DNA from: Streptococcus sp. oral taxon 056 str. F0418
GTDB lineage: Bacteria > Bacillota > Bacilli > Lactobacillales > Streptococcaceae
Reading direction: 5' to 3'
Assembly (NCBI RefSeq): GCF_000220065.1
Contig: NZ_AFQU01000001.1
Span: 62,001-126,000 of the forward strand
DNA: 64,000 nucleotides
A program made the position numbers and the translations under genes. The notes beneath the pieces are model-generated. The model did not search any database and was not told the DNA's origin. It saw nothing but the letters and a program-made list of their open reading frames with translations. Shown piece by piece: positions 30,366 to 39,079 of this stretch (positions within the stretch are counted from its first letter, which is position 1; the number at the start of each line of letters is the position of its first letter).

Positions 30366-31241
30366 ATGAAAAAAATGGGTTTAATCCTATTTTCTGCTAC
30401 TTTACTTTTGACTGCTTGCTCAGCAAACAACAATACACAGAAAACATCCTCTTCTAGTAGCCAGGCGAAGATTACCCTGTCATCTGCAGAACAAAAGAGT
30501 TTAGACAAGGCGACTGCTGATTATAAAAGCTTTGTTCAAGGACAAATTGATCAATTATTGACTGATACAGAAAAATTTGCAGGCGTCCTAAAAGAGGGCA
30601 AACTTGATGAAGCAAAAAAAATGTACCCTCTCATTCGTATGAGTTATGAGCGATCAGAACCGATTGCTGAAAGCTTTGGTGAATCTGACGTGAAGATTGA
30701 TTTCCGATTGGCAGATTATTTGGATGAAAATAAGACGGAAGAAGGATGGTCTGGTTTTCACCGTATTGAAAAGATTATGTGGGAACAAAATACAACTGTT
30801 GGAACTGAGTCCTACGCTGATCAATTAGTGAACGATATTAAAGAGTTAAAAGCTAAAGTTGCGACAGTAAAAGTAACCCCAGATATTATGTTGACTGGAG
30901 CGGTAGACCTTTTAAACGAAGTTGCAACGAGCAAAATTACCGGTGAGGAAGAGATTTATTCGCATACAGACTTATATGATTTTCGTGCTAATATAGAAGG
31001 TGCTGAAAAGATTTTTGAGCTCTTTAAACCATTAATTGAGGCTAAAGACAAAAAATTAGTTTCTTCATTGGAAAAGGAATTTAAAAATGTGAATAGTCTT
31101 TTAGATAAACACATGACAGATGCTCAACATTACAAGCTTTATACTGACTTGAGTAAAGAAGATACAAAAGAATTGGCAGAAGCTGTAACAAAACTTGGTG
31201 AACCTCTTTCACAAATGGGTGTAATCTTAAACGGGAAGTAA
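30366..31241 (+). CDS. efeM: Iron-uptake lipoprotein EfeM/EfeO type
   Basis: 291 residues. The lipoprotein signal is MKKMGLILFSATLLLTACSA with lipobox LTAC, so it is anchored outside the membrane. The mature part is the imelysin/M75-like EfeO domain, with HRIEKIMWE (HxxE) and an E-E-I-Y-S-H-T-D segment as likely metal ligands. It would capture iron for the EfeU permease. It is first in an operon with efeB, efeU, tatC and tatA. Confidence 0.88.
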   Translation: MKKMGLILFSATLLLTACSANNNTQKTSSSSSQAKITLSSAEQKSLDKATADYKSFVQGQIDQLLTDTEKFAGVLKEGKLDEAKKMYPLIRMSYERSEPIAESFGESDVKIDFRLADYLDENKTEEGWSGFHRIEKIMWEQNTTVGTESYADQLVNDIKELKAKVATVKVTPDIMLTGAVDLLNEVATSKITGEEEIYSHTDLYDFRANIEGAEKIFELFKPLIEAKDKKLVSSLEKEFKNVNSLLDKHMTDAQHYKLYTDLSKEDTKELAEAVTKLGEPLSQMGVILNGK

Positions 31242-31245
31242 TAAA

Positions 31246-32454
31246 ATGACAAACGACGAAAAATGGTTTGAGAAAAAAATTGATCGTCGCGAATTTCTTA
31301 AAAAAGCAGGGATTGGAGGCGCTGGTTTAGCACTTGGTGTTTCTGGTGCATCTGCTTTTTTCACTAATAAGGTGAAAGAAGAAAAGAATTTCGCTGATGG
31401 TGATGAGGAAATCAGCTTTTATGGTTCGCACCAAGCGGGCATCACAACCCCGATGCAGAAAAATGTGTATTTTGTTGTTCTTGATTTGCATAGCACTGAT
31501 CGAGCTGAAGTGATTCAAATGTTCAAGAATTGGACGGATTATAGTAGCAAATTGGTTGATGGTGAATTAGTAAAAAAAGATGGTTCTAATGCACTGTTGC
31601 CACCTAGCGATACTGGGGAGACAGTTGGTCTAAATCCTTATCGATTGACACTAACTTTTGGCGTATCTATTTCGTTCTTGAAAAAGATGGGATTAGAAAA
31701 GAAACGTCCCCAAGCCTTTCGTGAGTTTCCACCTTTTCCTAAGGAGCAATTACAGGATAAATATACCGGAGGAGACATTGTTATCCAAGCCTGTGCAGAT
31801 GATGAGCAGGTAGCTTTTCATGCAGTTAGAAACTTGGTTCGTAAGGCACGAAATACAGTAACGATGAAGTGGAGCCAGTCTGGTTTTGCTGCTATTGGTG
31901 ATCGTTTAGCGACACCTAGAAATCTTTTTGGCTTTAAAGATGGGACCGCAAATGTGACAAAGGAGAAGGACTTTGAACAGGTCGTTTGGTGCGATTCGAA
32001 TGACTGGATGAGAGATGGTTCATACATGGCAGTGCGTCGCATTCAGATGTTTCTTGAGACTTGGGATCGAACAAATTTACAGGAGCAGGAAAATACTTTT
32101 GGTCGTTACAAGGATAGCGGAGCACCTTTTGGTAAGAAACATGAGTTTGATGAGGTGGAGTTAGAGTTGCTTCCTGTCGACTCTCATGTCCGCTTAGCTA
32201 AAGAAGTCAACAAACCTATTTATCGTAGATCTTATTCTTATTCTGATGGTATCGACGAGAGGACAGGGCAATTTGATTCTGGGCTTCTTTTCTTGTCCTT
32301 CCAGAAAGATCCAGACAGCTTTGTCAAGGTGCTGACTAATCTTGGTGCGCAAGATAAAATGAATGAATATGTCACGCATATAGGTAGTGGACTTTTTGCT
32401 TGTTTTGCTGGCATAAAAAAAGGAGAGTATATTGGCCAAAAACTATTTGAATAA
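31246..32454 (+). CDS. efeB: Tat-exported Dyp-type haem peroxidase EfeB
   Basis: 402 residues. The twin-arginine signal is DRREFLKKAGIGGAGLAL (residues about 13-30). The Dyp-type GxxDG motif appears as GFKDGTAN, and a late HIGSGLFACFAG segment fits the family. Family members oxidise ferrous iron or act on haem outside the membrane. The folded, cofactor-loaded enzyme explains the tatC-tatA genes directly downstream. It starts 4 bp after efeM, and efeU overlaps its end by 23 bp. Confidence 0.9.
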   Translation: MTNDEKWFEKKIDRREFLKKAGIGGAGLALGVSGASAFFTNKVKEEKNFADGDEEISFYGSHQAGITTPMQKNVYFVVLDLHSTDRAEVIQMFKNWTDYSSKLVDGELVKKDGSNALLPPSDTGETVGLNPYRLTLTFGVSISFLKKMGLEKKRPQAFREFPPFPKEQLQDKYTGGDIVIQACADDEQVAFHAVRNLVRKARNTVTMKWSQSGFAAIGDRLATPRNLFGFKDGTANVTKEKDFEQVVWCDSNDWMRDGSYMAVRRIQMFLETWDRTNLQEQENTFGRYKDSGAPFGKKHEFDEVELELLPVDSHVRLAKEVNKPIYRRSYSYSDGIDERTGQFDSGLLFLSFQKDPDSFVKVLTNLGAQDKMNEYVTHIGSGLFACFAGIKKGEYIGQKLFE

Positions 32455-34126
32455 GATACTGATCGTATTTCTTCTCTGCCTGTTCTGTATAGTGAATCCT
32501 GTTTTTGCTGATGATTCCTTGAGTCAGCTATTTGTTAAAATCACGGATGCAACGGTAGCTGTTCAAAAAGGTGATCAAAACAAGGCAAATCAGTTGGTTG
32601 GCGAGATTAAGAAAGAATTTGAACAAATAGAAAATCATGATTCTAAAGCAGGCAAAGAAGTCAGTAAGGCTTTAAATATGACTGAAGTCACTGAAGAAAA
32701 ATTAACGAAAGTTTCTTCTGCACTGCTAACCTTTGACAAGGAACAGCATCCAGTCGATCTGGATGCCGAAAAGAAAAAGCTAGTAGGTAAGTTAGAATCA
32801 AAATTTTCTGATTTACAGACGGCCATTATAGATCGAAATCTTGAGAAAATACGAGAAGCCTACAAAAAGATGAACTCAACCTGGACAGTGAATGAAGGTG
32901 TAGTTCGTGATCATAGTACAGCTCATTATGGCAAAATTGAAACAACTATTTCATTTTTACGTAGTGCGATTGAGAGTGAACCAGTTGATTTTACTGCTAT
33001 TCAGTCTTCGTTTGATGATTTGAAAATAGCGATTGATAATTTTGTGACAGGAAAAGAAGTTGCAAACAGCTCCTCCAATTTAAACTTAAATGACGGAATT
33101 CATCTCTTAAAAGAGGCTCTCGATGGTTTTATACAAGGAAATACCAAGCAAGCAAGTGCTACGATGAAGAAGTTCATTAGCATTTGGCCAACCATAGAAG
33201 GAGATGTAAGCACGCGCAATGCTTCGCTTTATACACGTGTTGAGAGTGAAACACCTGTTATCATGGTAAAAGGAAGCGAGAAGAAGTACCAAGAGCAACT
33301 ACAAGCATTGATTAATGATTTATCGCAGATTGATACGAGTGCCTCTTATCACTTCGTTGATGCCATGCTTATCCTGTTGAGAGAAGGTATTGAAGCACTT
33401 TTAATTATTATGGCGCTCATCACGACACTTAAGACATCTAAGATGAAAAAAGGGCTCAAATGGGTTTATATGGGGGCATTTACTGGTATTTTTGCTAGTG
33501 TAGCGATTGCTATTTTACTACAATATCTTTTCCCAGCAGTGGCTTCTGGCTCTAATCGGGAAATGATAGAGGGAGTAGTTGGGATCTTTGCAGTAGTCAT
33601 GATGATCTTGGTAGGTATTTGGCTCCATAGTAAATCATCCGTCAAAAAGTGGAATACTTTTATGCAAAGCAAGATGGCAACAGTTACAGCGACAGGAAGC
33701 TTCGTTTCAATGTTTGTACTGAGCTTTCTGGCTGTATTTCGTGAAGGTGCTGAAACGATTCTCTTTTATGCAGGAATCTATCCTCGTATAGATAAAACAG
33801 CCTTTTTTATCGGTATTGGGCTCGCAGTTTTTTGTCTAATATTACTTGCTTTTGTCATGGATAAGGTATCAGCCTATTTTAAACCCCATCATATTTTCTT
33901 GGTGTTGACTTGGCTCATTTATATTCTGGCTTTTAAAATGTTGGGAGTCAGCATACACGCTCTCCAACTAACAAATATGCTATCAATCCATCTAATCAAT
34001 GGTTTTCCAACTATTGATTGGGCTGGTCTTTATCCAAGTCTAGAAGGGCTCATCTGTCAACTTCTATTTATAGTTGTTATACTGTATATTACCTGGAGAA
34101 ATAGAGAGAGTAAAAATGGAGCGTAA
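32432..34126 (+). CDS. efeU: Iron permease EfeU/FTR1 family
   Basis: 564 residues from a TTG at 32432, supported by AAAGGAGAG just upstream. A signal-like segment is followed by an extracellular helical region of about 280 residues and a seven-span permease. The two REGxE iron motifs are in LLREGIEALLII and AVFREGAETILFY. It would import ferric iron with EfeM and EfeB. Its end overlaps tatC by 11 bp. Confidence 0.88.
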   Translation: MAKNYLNKILIVFLLCLFCIVNPVFADDSLSQLFVKITDATVAVQKGDQNKANQLVGEIKKEFEQIENHDSKAGKEVSKALNMTEVTEEKLTKVSSALLTFDKEQHPVDLDAEKKKLVGKLESKFSDLQTAIIDRNLEKIREAYKKMNSTWTVNEGVVRDHSTAHYGKIETTISFLRSAIESEPVDFTAIQSSFDDLKIAIDNFVTGKEVANSSSNLNLNDGIHLLKEALDGFIQGNTKQASATMKKFISIWPTIEGDVSTRNASLYTRVESETPVIMVKGSEKKYQEQLQALINDLSQIDTSASYHFVDAMLILLREGIEALLIIMALITTLKTSKMKKGLKWVYMGAFTGIFASVAIAILLQYLFPAVASGSNREMIEGVVGIFAVVMMILVGIWLHSKSSVKKWNTFMQSKMATVTATGSFVSMFVLSFLAVFREGAETILFYAGIYPRIDKTAFFIGIGLAVFCLILLAFVMDKVSAYFKPHHIFLVLTWLIYILAFKMLGVSIHALQLTNMLSIHLINGFPTIDWAGLYPSLEGLICQLLFIVVILYITWRNRESKNGA

Positions 34127-34832
34127 AAAACAGACAATTATAGAACATTTGACTGAGTTTCGGAACCGTTTTATATGGACCTTGATTTGTTTTTTCTTGG
34201 TCTTTTTGGTTAGTTTTCTTTTTTCAAGTGATATTTACAGATGGCTTACAAGTGGATTTGAGCAGAAGTTGCTGGTTCTCGGTCCAGATGATATTTTGTG
34301 GATTTATGTAAGTTTATCTAGCTTAGTAGCTTTTAGCTTGACCTTGCCTTTTATGATTTATCAAATTTGGCAATTTATCAGACCTGCTCTGAATACTCAT
34401 GACTCTGTGGCTATTTTTGCATATATACCTGCTACATTTTTGTGCTTTGTAGTAGGTTTAGCTTTTGGCTTTTATTTTGTTAGCCCTGCAATTTTACATA
34501 TTTTACTTTCACTTGGAGAGGGGCTGTTTGTAACTCAGTTGACTGCACAAAGTTATCTGGCTTTTCTTTTTCATACAACAATTCCATTGGGGCTTTTATT
34601 TGAATTGCCAGTTCTTGTATCTTTTTTCACTTCGATTGGTTTTCTCAAACCAAAATTTTTGGTACAATATAGAAGACATGCTTACTTTGTTTTATTAGTG
34701 TTAGCAGTTGTACTAACACCTGCTGACTTTATTAGCGATTTGGCCATGACAGTGCCTTTGATTTTGCTTTATGAAGTTAGCCTGCTGTTAAGCCATACGA
34801 TTTATAAAAAGAAAGAAAAAAGGAGTTCATAA
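34116..34832 (+). CDS. tatC: Sec-independent translocase TatC
   Basis: 238 residues from ATG 34116. Six membrane segments. It opens IIEHLTEFRNRFIW, the conserved TatC N-terminal motif, and has LPFMIYQIWQFIRPAL and VLTPADFISDLAM. It receives twin-arginine substrates; EfeB is the only Tat signal I see in the window. It is followed directly by tatA. Confidence 0.93.
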   Translation: MERKKQTIIEHLTEFRNRFIWTLICFFLVFLVSFLFSSDIYRWLTSGFEQKLLVLGPDDILWIYVSLSSLVAFSLTLPFMIYQIWQFIRPALNTHDSVAIFAYIPATFLCFVVGLAFGFYFVSPAILHILLSLGEGLFVTQLTAQSYLAFLFHTTIPLGLLFELPVLVSFFTSIGFLKPKFLVQYRRHAYFVLLVLAVVLTPADFISDLAMTVPLILLYEVSLLLSHTIYKKKEKRSS

Positions 34833-35029
34833 TGGGATTTTTGAGAGATATTGGAGCGCCAGGAATTATCATCATCATTTTTGGAGCTTTGCTAATTTTT
34901 GGCCCTAAGCGTCTACCAGAGTTAGGTCAGTCTATCGGTAAGATGCTTTCTGAGTTTAAGTCTGCAATGAATGGAAGTGACAAAGAAGCTGACTCAGACT
35001 CCAAAAAAAATGATGAAAAGGGCGAATAG
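34832..35029 (+). CDS. tatA: Tat translocase pore subunit TatA
   Basis: 65 residues: one membrane helix (GAPGIIIIIFGALLIFG), the PKRLPELGQSIGKM hinge and amphipathic helix, and an acidic tail. This is a minimal TatA as in other Firmicutes TatAC systems. It overlaps tatC by one base and ends at a terminator. Confidence 0.93.
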   Translation: MGFLRDIGAPGIIIIIFGALLIFGPKRLPELGQSIGKMLSEFKSAMNGSDKEADSDSKKNDEKGE

Positions 35030-35041
35030 CCCTTTTGTTTT
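35016..35041 (+). terminator. Terminator of the efe-tat operon
   Basis: AAAAGGGC pairs with GCCCTTTT around GAATA, followed by GTTTTT. It overlaps the tatA stop. Confidence 0.85.
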
Positions 35042-35087
35042 TGGCAATCCTTATAGCTTTTAATATGCTTCAATAGAGGAGATTTAT

Positions 35088-36428
35088 ATGTATCAAACTT
35101 ATCATTTTGGTCAAAGGTTGAAATTATTTCTTTCGATTTTTATCCCTGTTTTGATTTATCAATTAGCAAACTACTCAGCTTCTTTTGTTGATACAACGAT
35201 GGCTGGGCAATATGATACTCTTCATCTGGCTGGCGTTTCCATGGCCACGAGTTTATGGAGTCCTTTTTTCTCGTTATTAACAGGAATAGTATCAGCTTTA
35301 GTTCCAATCGTTGGTCATCATCTAGGAAAGGGAGATGAAAAAAAGATTGCGTCTGATTTTTATCAGTTTATCTATTTGTCGCTACTTTTATCTTTATTTC
35401 TGTTTTTATTGGTTTGCTTAGGAATGCCATTTATCTTAGATAGGCTAGGATTAGAAGTTCTAGTTAGAGAAATTGCGAAACAGTACCTATGGTACTTATC
35501 ACTTGGAATTGTTCCTCTTTTACTTTTTAGTGTGGTCCGATCTTTCTTAGATGCTTTGGGAATGACTCGTTTGTCTATGTATTTGATGTTGTTACTTTTA
35601 CCATTAAATGGATGTTTTAATTATATGCTGATTTATGGTGCTTTTGGACTTCCAGAAATGGGAGGTGCAGGAGCTGGTTTAGGAACTTCAGTGGCTTATT
35701 GGATTCTCTTGTTTATCTCGCTTGTAATTCTATTCAAGCATCCCAAGGTGAAGGGTTACAGACTTTGGGAAGTGCAAGCTATTAACAGAAAAGGAATGAA
35801 AGAGGGATTGCGTCTGGGCTTGCCGATTGGGGGAACTGTATTTGCGGAAGTAGTTGTGTTTTCAGCTGTAGGGTTACTGATGGCTAAATTTCCATCTTTA
35901 GTAATTGCTAGCCATCAGTCAGCTATGAATTTCTCGACACTGATGTACGCTTTTCCTGCAGGAATTTCAACTAGCATGGCCATTGTGGTCTCTTATGAGG
36001 TTGGGGCGAAAAGATACATGGATGTTCGTAAATATTGTAGCCTAGGACGGCTGACTGCTTTAGCTTTTTCAATTTTTACCTTACTGTTTCTTTATTTCTT
36101 TAGAGATAAGGTTTCTTCACTTTATGGAACAGATCCAGAATTTATCAAATTAACCTCTATATTTCTAACTTACAGTTTATTTTTCCAATTAGCAGATACT
36201 TTTGCAGCGCCCTTACAGGGGATTCTCCGAGGTTATAAAGATACCACAGCACCGTTTTATCTTGGCTTAATCGGTTATTGGGGTGTGGCTTTACCAGTTG
36301 GTTTCATTTTTGATAATGTTTTTAAGATGGGACCTTACGCATATTGGATTGGACTGATTGCTAGCTTGCTTACAAGTGGCATTCTCTATCAACTACGTTT
36401 AAAATACATCGAAAAAACGACCTGTTAA
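35088..36428 (+). CDS. MATE-family multidrug/cation exporter
   Basis: 446 residues and twelve membrane segments. The MATE pattern is visible in VDTTMAGQYDTLHLAGVSMA, LRSFLDALGMTR-like (VVRSFLDALGMTRLSMY) and LPEMGGAGAGLGTSVAYW. The start follows GAGGAG. These carriers expel drugs or metabolites using ion gradients. It stands alone between the tatA terminator and an IS remnant. Confidence 0.9.
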   Translation: MYQTYHFGQRLKLFLSIFIPVLIYQLANYSASFVDTTMAGQYDTLHLAGVSMATSLWSPFFSLLTGIVSALVPIVGHHLGKGDEKKIASDFYQFIYLSLLLSLFLFLLVCLGMPFILDRLGLEVLVREIAKQYLWYLSLGIVPLLLFSVVRSFLDALGMTRLSMYLMLLLLPLNGCFNYMLIYGAFGLPEMGGAGAGLGTSVAYWILLFISLVILFKHPKVKGYRLWEVQAINRKGMKEGLRLGLPIGGTVFAEVVVFSAVGLLMAKFPSLVIASHQSAMNFSTLMYAFPAGISTSMAIVVSYEVGAKRYMDVRKYCSLGRLTALAFSIFTLLFLYFFRDKVSSLYGTDPEFIKLTSIFLTYSLFFQLADTFAAPLQGILRGYKDTTAPFYLGLIGYWGVALPVGFIFDNVFKMGPYAYWIGLIASLLTSGILYQLRLKYIEKTTC

Positions 36429-36429
36429 A

Positions 36430-36615
36430 CTATATTGGTCCCAAAAAGTTAATAGTAATCAAAATAGTCTGCATCAGCTTTTCAAGTTTTTCTAAAGAGT
36501 TAAAAGTCTGTTCATATTCATGAAACATTTCAGACTGAATGATGCCAAATAGATAAGCATATTTTTCTTGATGATAAAGGTATCCCAGGTGTTTATAATT
36601 TCTATCTTCAAGCAA
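36430..36615 (-). mobile_element. Probable IS3-family (IS861-like) transposase end, remnant
   Basis: The minus strand reads FGIIQSEMFHEYEQTFNSLE, close to the IS3 orfB ending FGILKSEMFYGYEKTFKSLN. A CCCAAAAAGTTA stretch at about 36441, like the IS end at 2036, lies next to it. Sequence further upstream on the minus strand does not match, so this is a short and decayed piece. A regulator fragment is an alternative. Confidence 0.45.
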
Positions 36616-36734
36616 TTCAGTAATTAAATTCTTGAAATGAGTAAGGTTAGAGGAGGCTTCAAATTACTCATTGAAGAAATAATCCATCAGGATAGAATTA
36701 AAAAAATATTTTAAATTCTAATACGATTTTTTGG

Positions 36735-36763
36735 TTGACAACAGTAAGAATATCTGATAACGT
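36735..36763 (+). promoter_or_regulatory. Promoter of the GG-leader peptide cassette
   Basis: A perfect TTGACA (36735-36740), a 17-bp spacer and TAACGT with TGA before it (extended -10). It lies 41 bp before the chosen ATG, so longer upstream starts would fall inside the promoter. Confidence 0.6.
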
Positions 36764-36803
36764 GAATGTGAAAAGGCTTTCGTTTTTAGAGGTTAAAAAA
36801 CTT

Positions 36804-37127
36804 ATGGAACTTGTATTACCAAATAATTATGTTGCCCTTGATGAAGAAGAGATGATGTATCTTGATGGGGGTTGGTCCAAATATACGGCGATTTCAAATA
36901 TAAAAGCTTTATTAGGGGTACCTGCGGTTGCATTTGCAGCAAGAGCATTGTGGAATTTTATGACAAGTAACAATGCAGCTACTTGGGATTACATTCAAAC
37001 AACCGCTAGAATGGCATGGGCAGGAGTAAAAATGTTTTGGATGCTTCCTGCTTATGCAAAATTGGCAGGCGTAGCTGCTGGAGCAGCATTTATCTATGCG
37101 ATAGGAACTTGGAGTTTATTTGGATAA
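36804..37127 (+). CDS. Double-glycine leader peptide, bacteriocin-like
   Basis: 107 residues from ATG 36804 (AGAGG 11 bases upstream). The first 23 residues, MELVLPNNYVALDEEEMMYLDGG, end in a GG site typical of peptides cut and exported by C39-peptidase ABC transporters (shown here in two parts: MELVLPNNYVALDEEE, MMYLDGG). The 84-residue core is hydrophobic, with Trp and Ala/Gly runs (AAGVAAGAAF-like GVAAGAAFIYAIGTW). I do not recognise the family. No transporter lies nearby, so export would rely on one elsewhere. Its stop overlaps the next ATG (TAATG). Confidence 0.7.
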   Translation: MELVLPNNYVALDEEEMMYLDGGWSKYTAISNIKALLGVPAVAFAARALWNFMTSNNAATWDYIQTTARMAWAGVKMFWMLPAYAKLAGVAAGAAFIYAIGTWSLFG

Positions 37128-37239
37128 TGGATGAGATAAAAAAGAGTTTAAAGAACTGAAATTATATCAAAAGATAATAATCATTGTGATTACTTTAGGC
37201 TTAGGATATGCTTTAGGAGTTTTGGAGCTCTATAAATGA
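37127..37239 (+). pseudogene. 37-residue membrane peptide, one-base frameshift
   Basis: The ATG at 37127 overlaps the previous stop as TAATG. With one A added to the A6 run at 37138-37143 it reads MDEIKKEFKELKLYQKIIII and continues to LGVLELYK, with TGA at 37237. That is a charged N-terminus and one membrane helix. Its stop overlaps the next start (ATGA). As written, it ends after 10 codons. The overlaps at both ends argue that the longer frame is the real gene. It may be an immunity or accessory peptide. Confidence 0.55.
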
Positions 37240-37574
37240 TAGGATTATGTTACACAGCTTTCATTATTTTATTTACCTATTTTTGGCATCTGAACTATTA
37301 TTTTAGTTTTTTAATGCTAGCTACTGGATTATTAATCTATAGAAATAGCCTTGGTTTAAAATCGAGAGTTTTCGGTTATGTGTTTTTATTTCAAAGGAAA
37401 ATAGAAAGAATCGATATCATAAATTTACTGTCATGCTTTCTTTTTCTCGTTTTCTATTTTGGAAAGGAATTAGAAAATTTATCTCTTGAAGTTGTAATTA
37501 GTCTCATACCTATCTATATCTTTCTTTATTACTGGTTATTTGAGGGATTGCCAATTAAAATAAAAAAATCTTAA
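37236..37574 (+). CDS. Small four-span membrane protein of the peptide cassette
   Basis: 112 residues with four hydrophobic segments and a basic C-terminus (LPIKIKKS). The start overlaps the stop of the 37-residue frame, showing translational coupling. No family is recognised. A decayed second copy of its C-terminal half lies at 38850-38922, suggesting the gene has been duplicated within the cassette. Immunity to the upstream peptide is the simplest guess, without direct support. Confidence 0.65.
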   Translation: MIGLCYTAFIILFTYFWHLNYYFSFLMLATGLLIYRNSLGLKSRVFGYVFLFQRKIERIDIINLLSCFLFLVFYFGKELENLSLEVVISLIPIYIFLYYWLFEGLPIKIKKS

Positions 37575-37687
37575 TGATAACCCTCAAATTAAACATTAGA
37601 AGGTATAGTAGATAATGTGATAGAGATAATGTTGTGCCTAGAGTAACCTTGGCAAATAAAGAACACCACAAATTCTGGAGATCAATT

Positions 37688-38347
37688 ATGTTTGTTCCAA
37701 GTGAGATGAATATCCCCATGTTATCGCTTCTTTTATTGCTGTTTGTAGTAGTTGGTCTACTCTTTCTTCTAAATAAATGGATGATTGTTAGATATAAAAA
37801 TCAAAAAATAACGATAGGTCATGATTTAAATATCGTCTTTCAAGTATTTGGTGAAAGAGAAAATGCAGATGAAGTTCAGCTAGTGATTTCTAAAACATTT
37901 TGGTACCGTCCGTTAACAAATACAATAGGGGTGATAAATTTAAAAAGCAAGATGCTGCTTGATGCACTGGCTTTTCTACATGAGCTTTATCATCATAAAG
38001 ATCGAAATAGGGTAATAAAGATACAGACTTTAGTCTCGCTCTATACTTATGTTGTTTCAAGCATTTTGAAATTCATTGCACTCTTTTATATCTGGTCTGG
38101 TAAAACAAGTATCATTCTATCAAACGTATTAATACTAGATATGCTGATGTTATTTGTCTGCTTATTACTAACACTGGTGATAGAAAGTTATGCTTCGCGT
38201 GAGGCGGTTTTATTTCTGGAAAAGAACCAGTATGTAAAAAACAATCAATTCATCAAACGGGTTTCAAATCGTGCATTATTCTCTTATTTCTTTCAGTTTG
38301 TTTTATATATCATTATATCTGCCTTGCTCTTTTACATGATTGTATGA
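37688..38347 (+). CDS. Membrane-embedded HExxH metalloprotease, M56-like
   Basis: 219 residues from ATG 37688 (GGAG 8 bases upstream; the longer frame from 37634 has no ribosome site). One N-terminal membrane helix, a cytoplasmic region, the zinc motif LHELYHHKDRNR (HExxH), then two helices, a further glutamate in ESYASREAVLFLEK, and a last helix. This resembles BlaR1/MecR1-type M56 peptidases without the sensor domain. In this cassette it could trim the leader peptide, destroy it, or activate a regulator. The exact family is uncertain. Confidence 0.65.
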   Translation: MFVPSEMNIPMLSLLLLLFVVVGLLFLLNKWMIVRYKNQKITIGHDLNIVFQVFGERENADEVQLVISKTFWYRPLTNTIGVINLKSKMLLDALAFLHELYHHKDRNRVIKIQTLVSLYTYVVSSILKFIALFYIWSGKTSIILSNVLILDMLMLFVCLLLTLVIESYASREAVLFLEKNQYVKNNQFIKRVSNRALFSYFFQFVLYIIISALLFYMIV

Positions 38348-38405
38348 CAGGAAACCCTATTGTAGTATTTGACAATTCACATGAATAATAGATAGGAGAA
38401 GTAGT

Positions 38406-38618
38406 ATGAAAGACTTTATGAAAGGAGTAGGGAGCATTTCCTTGCTACATTACATCATTTATTCACTTGTCTGTTTTTCACCTGTCATTCATGTTTTATT
38501 TATACACCATCCGCTAGATTTAAAAACGATGATTATGATAGGTTTAGGTATCTTGGGATTTTCTTTCTTAACCTTTGGAAAAATAGTCAAGATTATCTCT
38601 AATAAAAACAACAGATAG
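38406..38618 (+). CDS. 70-residue two-span membrane protein
   Basis: ATAGGAGAA precedes the ATG. Two membrane segments (about residues 13-32 and 39-58) are followed by a basic tail (KIVKIISNKNNR). It is the last gene before a strong terminator, so it belongs to the cassette started at 36735. No family is recognised; size and topology fit bacteriocin immunity proteins but do not prove it. Confidence 0.6.
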   Translation: MKDFMKGVGSISLLHYIIYSLVCFSPVIHVLFIHHPLDLKTMIMIGLGILGFSFLTFGKIVKIISNKNNR

Positions 38619-38623
38619 TCTGT

Positions 38624-38670
38624 CACCTCTGCAATAAACCGTGGCTCGTTTCATTGCAGAGGTGCTTTTT
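38624..38670 (+). terminator. Terminator of the peptide cassette
   Basis: A perfect 12-bp stem: CACCTCTGCAAT (38624-38635) with ATTGCAGAGGTG (38653-38664), followed by CTTTTTG. Confidence 0.9.
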
Positions 38671-38849
38671 GTCATATAGGAGTGGATTATGGAATCTGGC
38701 AGTCACGTCGCGAAGGTTTTTACTAGGAGATGTATACTGTTGACTGCAATAGGCATGATAGATGAATGAAAAGTTTAGGAAAATTTTTTGTAGCTATTTT
38801 AAGCGAATATTGAACGATATAGATATATAACTGTCAAGCGATAATTCTA

Positions 38850-38922
38850 AAAAGAATTAGAAAGTTTATCTTTTGCGGTTGTAATTAGTCTCATATCTAT
38901 TTATGCCTTTCTTTATCATCGA
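38850..38922 (+). pseudogene. Decayed copy of the 37236 membrane gene
   Basis: Reads KELESLSFAVVISLISIYAF, against KELENLSLEVVISLIPIYIF encoded at 37463-37536, with clear nucleotide identity. Upstream lie short frames with a ribosome site (38689-38769, 26 codons) that may be remains of a second peptide unit. Confidence 0.6.
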
Positions 38923-38933
38923 TTTTTCCCTTA

Positions 38934-38946
38934 ATTTCCGAACATT
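38934..38946 (+). promoter_or_regulatory. PurBox (PurR site) upstream of guaC
   Basis: ATTTCCGAACATT matches the lactococcal/streptococcal PurBox AWWWCCGAACWWT at every position. A TATAAT lies at 38993-38998, placing the box about 65 bp before the likely transcription start. PurR usually activates from such sites. Confidence 0.65.
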
Positions 38947-39079
38947 ATTTTGAAAAAGTGAGTATTTTTTAAAATAAAAGCAATCATTGTGTTATAATTT
39001 CATTGGAAACGTCAAGAAAGACGTAGCGATGCTGATAGGCATAGGTAGGTCAAATGATATAAATGATGAGGAAAAAACT

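Noticed and set aside
34074..34115. Longer start for tatC
   Set aside because: It would lie inside efeU and precede the conserved TatC N-terminus without a ribosome site.
38689..38830. Two tiny overlapping genes before the duplicated membrane gene remnant
   Set aside because: Frames of 26 and 22 codons, no family; kept only as possible remains of a second peptide unit.
38987..39079. Longer start for guaC
   Set aside because: It overlaps the -10 element and adds residues not found in GuaC; ATG 39080 gives the usual 327 residues.
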